Source of the DNA: Girardinichthys multiradiatus
Lineage: Eukaryota > Chordata > Actinopteri > Cyprinodontiformes > Goodeidae
DNA length: 64,000 nucleotides
Direction: 5' to 3'
Assembly: GCF_021462225.1 (NCBI RefSeq)
Contig: NC_061804.1
Coordinates: 9,475,740 to 9,539,739 of the forward strand
The translations under genes were made by a program, and so were the position numbers. Below are positions 19,801-31,800 of this stretch, one piece after another (position 1 is the first letter of the stretch; every line of letters begins with the position of its first letter). The notes under the pieces are model-generated. The model saw only the letters and a program-made list of their open reading frames with translations. It did no database searches and was not told where the DNA came from.

Positions 19801-22800
19801 TCATGAAAACCCAAAATTCCTATCTTACAAAATTAACATATTTCATCCGACCAATAAAAGAAAAGTGTTTTTAATACAAAAAACGTCAACCTTCAAATAA
19901 TCATGTACAGTTATGCACTCAATACTTGGTCGGGAATCCTTTTGCAGAAATGACTGCTTCAATGCGGCGTGGCATGGAGGCAATCAGCCTGTGGCACTGC
20001 TGAGGTCTTATGGAGGCCCAGGATGCTTCGATAGCGGCCTTTAGCTCATCCAGAGTGTTGGGTCTTGAGTCTCTCAACGTTCTCTTCACAATATCCCACA
20101 GATTCTCTATGGGGTTCAGGTCAGGAGAGTTGGCAGGCCAATTGAGCACAGTGATACCATGGTCAGTAAACCATTTACCAGTGGTTTTGGCACTGTGAGC
20201 AGGTGCCAGGTCGTGCTGAAAAATGAAATCTTCATCTCCAAAAAGCTTTTCAGCAGATGGAAGCATGAAGTGCTCCAAAATCTCCTGATAGCTAGCTGCA
20301 TTGACCCTGCCCTTGATAAAACACAGTGGACCAACACCAGCAGCTGACACGGCACCCCAGACCATCACTGACTGTGGGTACTTGACACTGGACTTCTGGC
20401 ATTTTGGCATTTCCTTCTCCCCAGTCTTCCTCCAGACTCTGGCACCTTGATTTCCGAATGACATGCAGAATTTGCTTTCATCCGAAAAAAGTACTTTGGA
20501 CCACTGAGCAACAGTCCAGTGCTGCTTCTCTGTAGCCCAGGTCAGGCGCTTCTGCCGCTGTTTCTGGTTCAAAAGTGGCTTGACCTGGGGAATGCGGCAC
20601 CTGTAGCCCATTTCCTGCACACGCCTGTGCACGGTGGCTCTGGATGTTTCTACTCCAGACTCAGTCCACTGCTTCCGCAGGTCCCCCAAGGTCTGGAATC
20701 GGCCCTTCTCCACAATCTTCCTCAGGGTCCGGTCACCTCTTCTCGTTGTGCAGCGTTTTCTGCCACACTTTTTCCTTCCCACAGACTTCCCACTGAGGTG
20801 CCTTGATACAGCACTCTGGGAACAGCCTATTCGTTCAGAAATTTCTTTCTGTGTCTTACCCTCTTGCTTGAGGGTGTCAATAGTGGCCTTCTGGACAGCA
20901 GTCAGGTCGGCAGTCTTACCCATGATTGGGGTTTTGAGTGATGAACCAGGCTGGGAGTTTTAAAGGCCCCAGGAATCTTTTGCAGGTGTTTAGAGTTAAC
21001 TCGTTGATTCAGATGATTAGGTTCATAGCTCGTTTAGAGACCCTTTTAATGATATGCTAATTTTGTGAGATAGTAATTTTGGGTTTTCATGAGCTGTATG
21101 CCAAAATCATCCGTATTAAGACAATAAAAGACCTGAAATATTTCAGTTAGTGTGCAATGAATCTAAAATATATGAATGTTAAATTTTCATCATGACATTA
21201 TGGAAAATAATGAACTTTATCACAATATGCTAATATTTTGAGAAGGACCTGTATGTCATTTAGTTATCTCACATTTGTGTTTCTTCACTATTGCCCAATG
21301 TCCTGACCTCTCTGTGAGGTTTTAGCATCTCAGCCACAACACCAGGCATGTACATCAAGGGCAGTTAGAAATATGATGTGGGTTTTTGTGGGACTTGAAA
21401 TATTTTATCCTTTCAAATATTGCCTGCAGGTGTTCCTTTGGGATACGATATTGGACACGCTGATATTGCAATGGTATTACGATTCGATGAACTGTGCAGC
21501 TATGGCCGTCATCGTTTGTTCTTGCTGATGGGAAACGATGAACTTCACATGCCCCAAAAGTTACTTCTTAAGCCATATTGTTATCATTGATACATTGTCT
21601 TGTTTTCCGTCATCTCGTACTTTTGTTTGTAGTTTTAATTTCTAAAAATCGTCCAAACTTAGCAAGTGTGCACATGAGCTGGAAAGGATTCCTCTCCTTT
21701 GTTTGGCCGTCTTTGTGATCAGTGGATGGTGACTGAATGGCACCGTGTTGGAAACTACGCCTTGTGTTGGAGAGTGAAAAGTAGGGAGGCACGATACATC
21801 TGCATTAACATCTGTATCAATCCAATAAGTAAAACCGGGGGGCCGATATTAACAACCAATGTTAACTTCCGTCTTGTTGCCGTTTGTTTTTCTGGAAGGA
21901 GGAAGAGGAGCAATCTTAGCGGTGGGGTCGTTTTTTTCATGGCGTTGAAGGGGTAGGGGAATATATTAAAAATCAGTTATCGGCCGTAACAGGAATATTG
22001 GTATCGGATATTGATATTGGCCTAAATATTCAGATCAGTGCATCCCTGGTGAGACGGAGTCGGTTGCTTGTTTAAACACTTTCTCTCTTTGCTGTTTTAG
22101 GTGCAACAATGTCCGCCATGTTACATTCTCCTCTCTCCTCAGTTCCAAAGCTGCTGGTTGATCTTCACGTCAAGTTGCTGAGGAAGATTGGGAAGTCGGT
22201 GTCTGCAGACAGATGGGAGAAGTACCTCGCCAAGGTAAGCGCTCAACTTTGAGTTTAAAAATTTTGTGTTAATCTGCTGAGCTGGGAACGTTGTTAACTG
22301 TCAGAAGATGTGTGCATAGAGCATCTCCTGACCATTGCTTTTATTATTTTCCATGTCCGGTTTCGTTGTCCGATGAGCTAACCCCTCCCTCCTACTTCCC
22401 TATTTCTAAAGGGATTGCTCAATCCAGCTCTCCATCCAACGGGTCCGGACTTCCCCAAACCTGGAAGGTCTTACTAAGCAAGTTTACTGGAAAATTTGTT
22501 TAAGCTGGTGTCGGGAAATGACACACCTAACCTCTAACAGCCTGCATCCAAAAGTCTCGCCATTCTTCAACTGGTGGTCTGGACGACTGAGTAGCCCACA
22601 GCAGTCATCCACTCCTCGACAGTCACTTCTGTTAACCGCTGCTCATTCCCTATTTTACAACTTGCAATTGGTATATGGGTTAGGTTGATTTTAGTAGCTC
22701 GGCACGATCCCCAAGGGCGCTGTTTTAACAAGTCTGGCTTACGGCAACCTATAAAAACCTCCTAAAATTATTTGGAACCAGACAAGGCTTTTTACCACCA

Positions 22801-25800
22801 ATGAAAAACCCAAAAACAAGGTGATTCAAAAAATTGACTGTCCGCAATAAATCTAGTATTTTATATGCTTTCTTTAATTAGTAATGCTTTAACAGGGGTC
22901 AGTAACAGCTTAAAAATCAGCAAAACGTAATAATTTGAATAATAGGTTGAGTTGATTGATTTATTTCTATCTTTCCCTAATGCTTAAACTGGTAAGGCTG
23001 AAGAGGCTTTGGAGACGGAGGCTCACCATGGATCTGAATGGAATGATTTCTTTAGTAGGCGAGTGATTTTCTTCTTGGGTTAAAGGCAAATCTTCAGTTT
23101 TCTTCCTCTGAGTGGACAGGCGCTGATGCTCGGGGTTTCGATGGTCAAGTTGGAAAAAAAAATAATAATTTAAGAAATTTAAAAACAGAAACTTTGTTGG
23201 CATACGTTTCAAAAGTCGGTATCTTCCAGAGGCTGAATAGTTGAAGGAAAACTTTGAGGTGTAATTGAGGTTGGTTCAGGACTTCCAGTAGCCTGAAACT
23301 TAGAGCAATCAGTTGTTCACTGACCAAGTTCACTTCAGTTGTCTTGGTAAAAATGCAACAGACGAAATTCAGATTCTCAATTTAGAGTTGCAGCTCTTCT
23401 CAGGGCACACAGGTTGATCCTCTCTATAATGCATAATTTGTCAGTGGGGCTGCATCTCCGGTCTTCTGATTCATCTGTAGCTTCTTTCTCCATCTGATCT
23501 TGTTTGCTGGTCTTCTGCGAGGAAGACTTTGGCACAGTTTTTATATTGCAGATAGCCTCACTGCTCATCCCCCGTTGCCGGGCAACCTTTCCCATTGAGT
23601 TATGTGACTTTTCGGTGCTGTCTCCCAGCCTCCATAGACAGAGTCGTAAACAGCCACCAGCTGGCTTCCTGTGTTATGACTTTTGCCTGTTTTTCGAACT
23701 TCAGACTGACGATAAACAGCGTGCACCTGGCTTCTTGTTTCTTGCCCCCATGCTTGTTATGACTTGAGCTTGCTCGTTGACCTTCCATTCATGCCCAGTT
23801 CCCGTGAAGCTGGCTCTACTCTGCCCCTCCCGTCCTGATGTTATGACTCTGCCGCCTCTGGCTCCCAGGCCGTGGTGCCCTCCTTATCTGCTCAGCCTCA
23901 AGCTTTCTAACACAGTATTTCTCTGCTTTTTGCTCTCAAACAAGTTACAGCTAAAAAAAAAACATCACTTCATTTTCACAATTGATTAACATTACCCCTC
24001 TTCATTACATGTAATAATTGTAGAAAAACAGAAAATCATCATACATTTTTCTTTGATTATACTTGTAATTTTCTGAAAAAGATAAGACAGTCACAGTTAA
24101 TGAGTGACTCCATACAGGCATCTTCGGTCCTCATTTCCAGAGTGCGAAGAGATACTCATTTTACTGTTTCATGACATCTTATCCATGTAATATGATCGTT
24201 ATTTATCTGATACTCTAAAGATTATGCTCTTATTTCATCATATGTGATTGTTGTTAAACTCAATCATAGTGATACACTTCTGCAAAAGAAACAATTAAAA
24301 CATACACCAAATAGGCCCCCCAGACTTCATAGCTTTAAAATGTGAACATTTACTGCTGTATATGTCATTGATCTAATTATGAGGGTTTAATTAATTTCTG
24401 CATGGATACATGGAAGGATTTCACCTCAGTTTGACACCGGAGAGAAGTATGGAAAAAGGTTGGATTTTAAAGACTTTCAAACGAGTAAAAGTCTGTTGTT
24501 GCTAAATAAATGCAGTGGTCTTCACGTTGATTTATATTCTACTCACATGCTTTATTAATCATAGTTTGATTTTTGACATTTTACCCATCAGTATTTTGGC
24601 TTTTTTCACTTCCTGCTTTAATTGGATGAGTTTTGCTTCCTCCAGAGAACTTTAGAACCTGCGGTTCATAAGCTAGGGCTAAGATGCCAAGAGACTGTGT
24701 CTCTCCGGGACCGTGTCTGAGGGAACCGTGTCTGAGGGAACCTTGTCTCTCAGGGACTGTCTCTCTCCGGGACCGTGTCTGAGGGAACCGTGTCTGAGGG
24801 AACCGTGTCTGAGGGAACCGTGTCTGAGGGAACCGTGTCTGAGGGAACCGTGTCTGAGGGAACCGTGTCTCTCAGGGACTGTGTCTCTCAGGGACTGTGT
24901 CTCTCAGGGACTGTGTCTCTCAGGGACTGTGTCTCTCAGGGACTGTGTCTCTCAGGGACTGTGTCTCTCAGGGACTGTGTCTCTCCGGGACCGTGTCTGA
25001 GGGAACCGTGTCTGAGGGAACCGTGTCTCTCAGGGACTGTGTCTCTCCGGGACCGTGTCTGAGGGAACCGTGTCTCTTGGGGACTGTGTCTCTCCGGGAC
25101 CGTGTCTGAGGGAACCGTGTCTCTTGGGGACTGTGTCTCTCAGGGACCGTGTCTGAGGGAACCGTGTCTCCGGGACCGTGTCTGAGTGAACCGTGTCTCT
25201 CCGGGACTGTGTCTCTCAGGGACCGTGTCTAAAGGAACCGTGTCTCTCGGGGACCGTGCCTGTGGGACCTTGTCTGAGAGAACCGTGTCTCTCGGGGACC
25301 GTGCCTGTGGGACCTTGTCTGAGAAAACCGTGTCTCCGGGACCGTCTCTTGGGGACCGTGTCTGAAGGACCATGTCTCAGGCCCCTTCTTTGTTAATGAC
25401 ACAGAAAAAAATGTTGATTAAACGGGGGCAGGATGATTTTTGGGAAACATGTAATTGTCATAATTTTGCTGAATATTGTGATGACGACATAGATTGATGA
25501 ACTCACTTTACCTCGGTTTTCTTCTTCTTCTCCTGCATCAGAATGTCTCCACCATTTTGTACTAGCTATGGCATCAGACAACCCTAACCCAGACAAACAT
25601 GTTGTGTTCTGTTCCCACAAGCTTCAGTGTTCCTGCGCTCAGTGAGTTCGCTGTATTGTTTGTGTTGCAGATATGCCAGGAGTTCAACACGACGTGGGCA
25701 TGGGAGCTGGAACAGAAGGGATACAAGGAGCTGTCCATGGAGTGCAAGACGGGCATACTGAAAGTGAGTCTCTTTAACTGATTGACTCTCCTGAGTTGAT

Positions 25801-28800
25801 GCTTTATATTGAAGGTATATTCATGTGTTTAAACTCAATAGAGAGAAACTGCATTTAAGTTTTGTTAATAAAACTCAGCAGGTTTGATTTCAGTTGTAAT
25901 GCTGGCATCTTTCAGTCCACACTGATTATCAGGTGAACCCTGGGAGGATCTATCCTTGCCTGCATGATATGAAATGATCAGTTTATTGTTGTGCTTTGGC
26001 TTCCACCCCCACCTCCCCTGCAGAACCTTTAACTCCTTAATTTGCCTTGAATCCCATCACAGTTTCCTTGTTCTTCCTCCAGTATTTATGCGAGATCCAG
26101 TTTGACGAAAACGTGAAGTTCAAAACCGCCATCAATGACGAGGATCCGGATAAAATGCGGCTGCAGCCGATCGGCCGGGACAAGGATGGACAGATGTACT
26201 GGTTCCAGCTGGACCAAGATGACAACGTGCGTGTTTACGTGGAGGAGCAGGACGACTTGGACGGGGGGTCGTGGAAGTGCGTCGTCAGGTCGGTTGAAAG
26301 TTAAATGCTGCTGCTGGCAGGGAAATCTTTTACATTTATGTTTCATTTCATCGCTTTTTAATTTGGTTGGAAACACGATAATTCAGACAGATTATTATAT
26401 CTGTAAACTGGTCTTTTTCTTTTCCTCCTTTAGAACTAGAAATGACCTGGCCGAGGTCGTTGCTCTCCTGAAGACACAAATCGACCCCGAGTTGCTGAAG
26501 AAAGACCTGGAGCAGAAACGTAAACTGGAAGGGGAGACAGACAAAGATAAAGGTCAGACTGTTTAAGTTTTGTTTTTACACGTTGTCCATGAAATGATCG
26601 ACTGTTGGAGTAAATTCTACATTAGGAGCTCAGTGAAGGAAAATACTATAACATAGTTGATTTATTTTTGTAATTCAGTTCCAAAAGTGAAACCCATATA
26701 GATTCTTTACACACAGAGAGGTATATTTTAAGCAATATATACATTTTTAATACAGAAATATTACATTACGGCCTAAAAAGTCAAAGAGAAGATTTCTGAC
26801 CTGAGAGTCATGTCACAGACAGTCACTGATACCCTATTATTATTTTTCATAAAGCACCAGACTGCTCCCAGAGTGCTGTAACCATGAATATTAATGGAAG
26901 GTTTAGTGGAAGGAAAAACTGTAGAAAACTGTGAACAAGCCATAGCATAACCACGGCCTTGATAGGATTTCAGAGAGAACTCATTGAAGCGTTTGGGGGA
27001 GATTCACTGGAGTCAGAGCTTCAAGAGCCACACACAGAGATATCTACGCTGGTTATGGGCTACAACTGTCACATTCCTTGTGTTAAACCACTCATGAACC
27101 AGACACGTACTGGGCCAAAGAGAGAAAGAACTGGACTGTTGCTCAGTGGGCCAAAATCCTGTTTTCAGATGAAAGTAAAGTTTGCATTTCATTTGAAAAT
27201 CGAGGTTCCAGAATCTGAAGGAAGAGTGGAGAGGCACAGAGTCCATGTTGCTTTAAGTCCAGTGTGAAGTTTCCACAGTCAGTGATGATTTGGGGTGCGT
27301 GTCATCTGCTGGTTCTGGTCCACTGGGCTTTCTGACGTCCACAGTCAATAGTCATCTACCAGGACATTTTAGAGCACTTTGTGCTTCCTTACGACAAGCT
27401 TTATAGAGATGCTGATTTTATTTTCCAGCAGGACTTTGTACTGACCCACTCTCACAAAGATACCAAAAGCTGGTCCAGTGACCATAGTGTTACCAGCATA
27501 CTAGCCTGACCAGTATTATATTTAGAACAGCATCAACTCTAAGAAAAAATATGTCAGTCATTCATAACTACAGAACTGGTCTTTAGTAAAAAGCTTCAGT
27601 CTGAATCTAAAAGAGGTCTGCTTTAGTTCAGAGAAGGCTGTTTGACCCAGAGAGGATTTACATGAACCATTACAAATCCTATTGGACCAGTCGTTCTAAG
27701 CGGAACCAGAAGTCACTGAGGTTACCATGTAAGCATTTGGGTTCTGCTTGTGATTAGGTCACACAGTAGGTTAAATGAGAAGAAAAGAATCACCGAATGC
27801 ATGTAAATATGAGCAGCATGAACCCATGTACGGTCTCTGATTATTCTACTGTTACTCAGATTTGCTTTTGCAACTCTGCTGAACATCTTCACCTGTTTGT
27901 CGAATTTGAAATGAGAATCCAAGTTCTTAGGCTTTCTTAATAATTTGTCAAATTTGAATCGTTACTGTCGATCAAAGATCGGGACCTTTTTTGAAGAAGT
28001 TCTGTTTACCTTTATCATGAGATCTGCTGCAGACTCCACATACTGAGACCATTATGTTGAAAAGGATGCAGTGGTCTGGAAACTAATGCAAAAGGAGCCA
28101 AAACTAAGTATTCACTGTGCATATTGTACAGTCCATGAATATATTTTTCAGCCAGATCTCTGTATGTAATGAAAATATGAGTTTCTTTTTAAATTGATTT
28201 GCTGACTTTGATTAACTTTTCAGTGGTTCCCTAGTTTATTGACCCGCACCCTCCTGATATTAGTCATAACAGGAATCTAAACTGAAACTTGGTCTTTCAT
28301 TTATTGTTTTCAAGGTGACACTAAAAAGACTGAAGACACGTCAGATGAAGACCACAAAGAGATAAATGAAGTAACACGAAACTCGGAGTTGAAACCTGAG
28401 CCCAAATTGTCGCTAAATGGTGTCATCGAAGCTAAACTGGAGCCAGAACTCGCCTCAGAAAACGTCAGCACAAAAGCTCAGAGCATCAAAGAAGAGCTGG
28501 TGGAGGCGGCAGACTCTAAATCAACTCTGAATGAACCAGCGCTACCCTGTGTGGCTGTAAAAGGAGAAGAGGTGAGGAAGGGCAGCTCAGAGGAGATCCA
28601 GCAGCCCACAAAAAATGACCAGCAGGCTAAAATCCCTCTGAAAAAACGGGGAATGAAGTTCAGTGAGGACTTTGGTGAGAAAAACGGGGCCATAACAACA
28701 CAAAATGTATCGGTTCCCGAGTCAAATCCTGAGCAGAAAATTCAGAGAGTAAATGATCAGGTTAACGGGGAAGTTCTGCCTCAGGCAGACAAAGACGCCA

Positions 28801-31800
28801 ATGAGCAGACAAGTAAAGATAAGTCCAGGGAAAACATTCCTCCAGCTGCAGATGAGGTTAAATTACTCCAGGGTGAGTCAACAAGAACGGAAGAGAAGCA
28901 AACTAAAAACAGGGAAGCACACAAACCTTCTCAAGAACTAACATCTGTATGTAAAGACGTGGAGAAATCATCTAACCTGGAAGAGAAAATTAAGCAATCC
29001 AAATCAGCAGATGGGAAAGGTTCTTCTACAATCAAATCGACCACAGTGAAAGAAACCCATAAAGTAAAGTCAGACAAGTTAAATCACAACGTGAAGTCTC
29101 ACAAGTCAGCTAAAATGGAAATGAGCGTTCACAAGTCCGATTCATCTGAAACTAGAGAGAGGCTGGAGAGTATCAAAATAAACGAGAAGGGTCCTGCAGA
29201 GAAGGATCATGCAGAGGAGAAGAAGGATCCTGCAGAGGAGAAGGAGAAGGGTCCTGAAGAGGAGAAGGAGAAGGGTCCTGAAGAGGAGAAGGAGAAGGGT
29301 CCTGCAGAGGAGAAGGAGAAGGGTCCTGAAGAGGAGAAGGAGAAGGGTCCTGCAGATAAAGATCCTGCAGAGAAACCTAAAGCCACCACATTACAGTGTG
29401 CTGATGCAAAAATAGACAAACTGTTCATTACTGACAAATCAGGAAAGAGAAGAGAGCCGCCTCATGTAAAAGACAAATCAGAATCATGTAAACAAAATAA
29501 GAAAAGTGACGATATCAAAGAAATGAGTTCAGAAAATCCAAAAGATGTAAAGAAAGATTTAAACTGCAAAAACAGTACGATATGTGACTTCAGGCCGACT
29601 GAAGAAGAGGAATCGGAAGATAAACACAAACTGTTGAAGACGCAAGACAATTATAAAACAGGGAAAAACTCTGAACACAAGACATTAAAAGCCTGTGAAC
29701 AGACCGATGAACCATCCACTCCTGCTGAGAAGAAAAAAGCCTCCAAAGAAACCGAATCTGAGAAAGAGGAGAAACAAGTGTCCAAGGAAACCACAGCTGA
29801 GCGTCTGTCATCAGAAAATAAGAAAGATGCCAACAAGGCAAGTAAATATGACTCTGAAAATAAAAATATTTCACACCTCAAAGGAAAAGACGGGGATTTT
29901 TTAACTGATGATCCCCAAAAAAGTGAAGTGGATCAAGAAACTCAAAAACAATACAAAACCTCTACAAACCACAAGGAGTCTAGTCCAACAAATTCAAGCA
30001 AAGACTCTGAATCCTCAAAAGAAACAAAGGAAAAACAAACCAAAGGAACAGCCAGCGACGCACCCGCAGAAAAAGACTGCGAAACGAAACATGAAGTGGT
30101 GCAGAACGGTGGCAACGCTGCAACAGAAGGGGGCACAAGGCGAAGAAACAAGCCTCTGGTGCACCGGAGAAGAGCTGAGCTCCAGAGAGAGGAGCGCCAG
30201 GGAGACTCTGAGACAGACACAAACACTGGGAGGTGTCTTAGGAGGTCACCGAGGATCTCCAGACCATCACAGAAAGCCGTAGAAGTCCAGGAGAAGAAGA
30301 CCGAGAAGCCTCAGGCTGCTCCTCTGCCTCAGAAACGCAAGGATGAAAAAGACGACAAAAGAGAGGATGAGGAAGAGACGGAGGTGAAGACTGTTCAAAA
30401 GAAACCTAAAGAGAGAAAGGTTCATCAGGAAAGCCAGCCCAAACCCAAAGTAAGACCAGTATATGTTTACTGCATCATTTCTGATCATTTCTAAAAGAAA
30501 TGCAGCCATATTCTGTGGTTGCATGTTTTACTAAAACATGTTCTTGGTCTTTAGGGGAGAAAAAGACGGAGAACTCGGTGGTCCAACACACGAACGCGCC
30601 GGAAAAAGAAAAACTCCGACGATGAGGACAAAAACAGCGACGAGGACTCCAGCGAAGAGGAGGAGAGTGAAGAGGAGGATGACAGCGATGAGGATTTCAA
30701 GGTGGAACGAAACAGAAAGAGGAGGAACCGGAACAGAGAAAGACGGAGCTCAGATTCTTCCACGTCTTCCGATGACGATCTACCTCCGAATGACGACCCC
30801 TGCAAACACTGTGGTCTCCCCAATCATCCTGAGCTGGTGGGTTGAGCCCTCGTTAACGTCCAAACCTTCATTTATGCTTTGAAATGAATTAAGCTGTTTT
30901 TTCAGGGCATCTATTCTTAAAGATGTTTTTATTTCGAGATTGTTGTGTGTAAGTTACAAATGTTGCTTCATATTTGCACCTAATTTAGCTCAGGGAGTAT
31001 AATTATGCAAACAGACACTTCCTTAAAGCAGCTTCAGGGCAGCCCACTCTGCCTTGCTGAAGTTCTCCAGATCCCTCAGATTGTGAAGACGCTTCCTGTC
31101 TGCAGCCCTCTTAAGATGACCCCACAGATTTCCGATTTAATTTACTGCTGAGCCCCAAAGAGGTGCTTCTAAAATGTTGTGGATTTGATGTACGGTTGGA
31201 CTCGCAGTGATTTTAGCTGAATGTATTGGGTCAGAACCGACTGTTATTCGCAACTGTTCATAACTTTCACCACCTTGACAAGAAATCCCAAAGCATGATG
31301 CTGCCTCCGCCATGCTTCACCAGGGTAGTTTTTGTGCCAGTCTTACTTTTTGGAGCTGCTGCTCCAAAGTTATGTTTTATAAGTCCATGACACGTTCTAC
31401 CTGTCGATCTATTAAACTGCGTCTGAAAGAAAATTCACCTTTTCCAGCAGGAGTTTCTTTAAGCATCTCTGCTCGCTTCTTCCTTTAGCTAAAGACAAAG
31501 TTTGCAGAGAGGTTAAAAAGAATCAGGATGATGCCAAGAGGTTAACGATCTCCTGTGTTCTCCATGTGTCCGGTGGGAACTCAAGACGACTGAATGCTGA
31601 AGCGGGTTCTTCAACAAAGTATTAATTTGAAGGCAACCAGGTTTTTGCAGCTTTTATTTTTCCCTTCAACGGATTTGTTTTACAGTTGAATGATACACGA
31701 TGTCGTTTATGATGGAAATTAGGAATGCACCTAAAGTTGAAGTAAAAGTTGTTTTTGAGAGACTCTTAATCTTTCATCATTTAATGTTCTGTCATTATGT

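Larger units (their letters stand above)
19585..21500. mobile_element. Short hAT-like element split by a Tc1 insertion
   Basis: The left edge (agggctgtgtatcagaacaa, about 19584) and right edge (attcgatgaactgtgcagct, about 21482-21501) are roughly inverted, resembling the gggctgcacgat termini of small non-autonomous hAT elements in fish. The pieces 19585-19641 and 21252-21500 become contiguous when the Tc1 at 19642-21251 is removed. Terminal matching is imperfect. Confidence 0.4.

Noticed and set aside
22967..23788. A possible small minus-strand gene in rsf1 intron 2
   Set aside because: The frames are short and overlap, with no shared domain, splice logic or codon signature.
24713..25373. 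Repetitive proteins of about 70-95 codons on both strands
   Set aside because: They are translations of the minisatellite; all frames stay open because the unit rarely forms stops.
24695..25385. CRISPR-like array
   Set aside because: There are no unique spacers between the units, the units are 15-16 bp and directly abutting, and the DNA is a vertebrate intron.
28478..30282. Several antisense and out-of-frame open frames across rsf1 exon 6 (for example 29207-29437 minus, 29942-30226 minus, 29908-30282 plus)
   Set aside because: They are by-products of the Lys/Glu-rich coding sequence, whose reverse complement gives Ser/Phe/Leu-rich stop-free runs. The sense frame matches RSF1 throughout.
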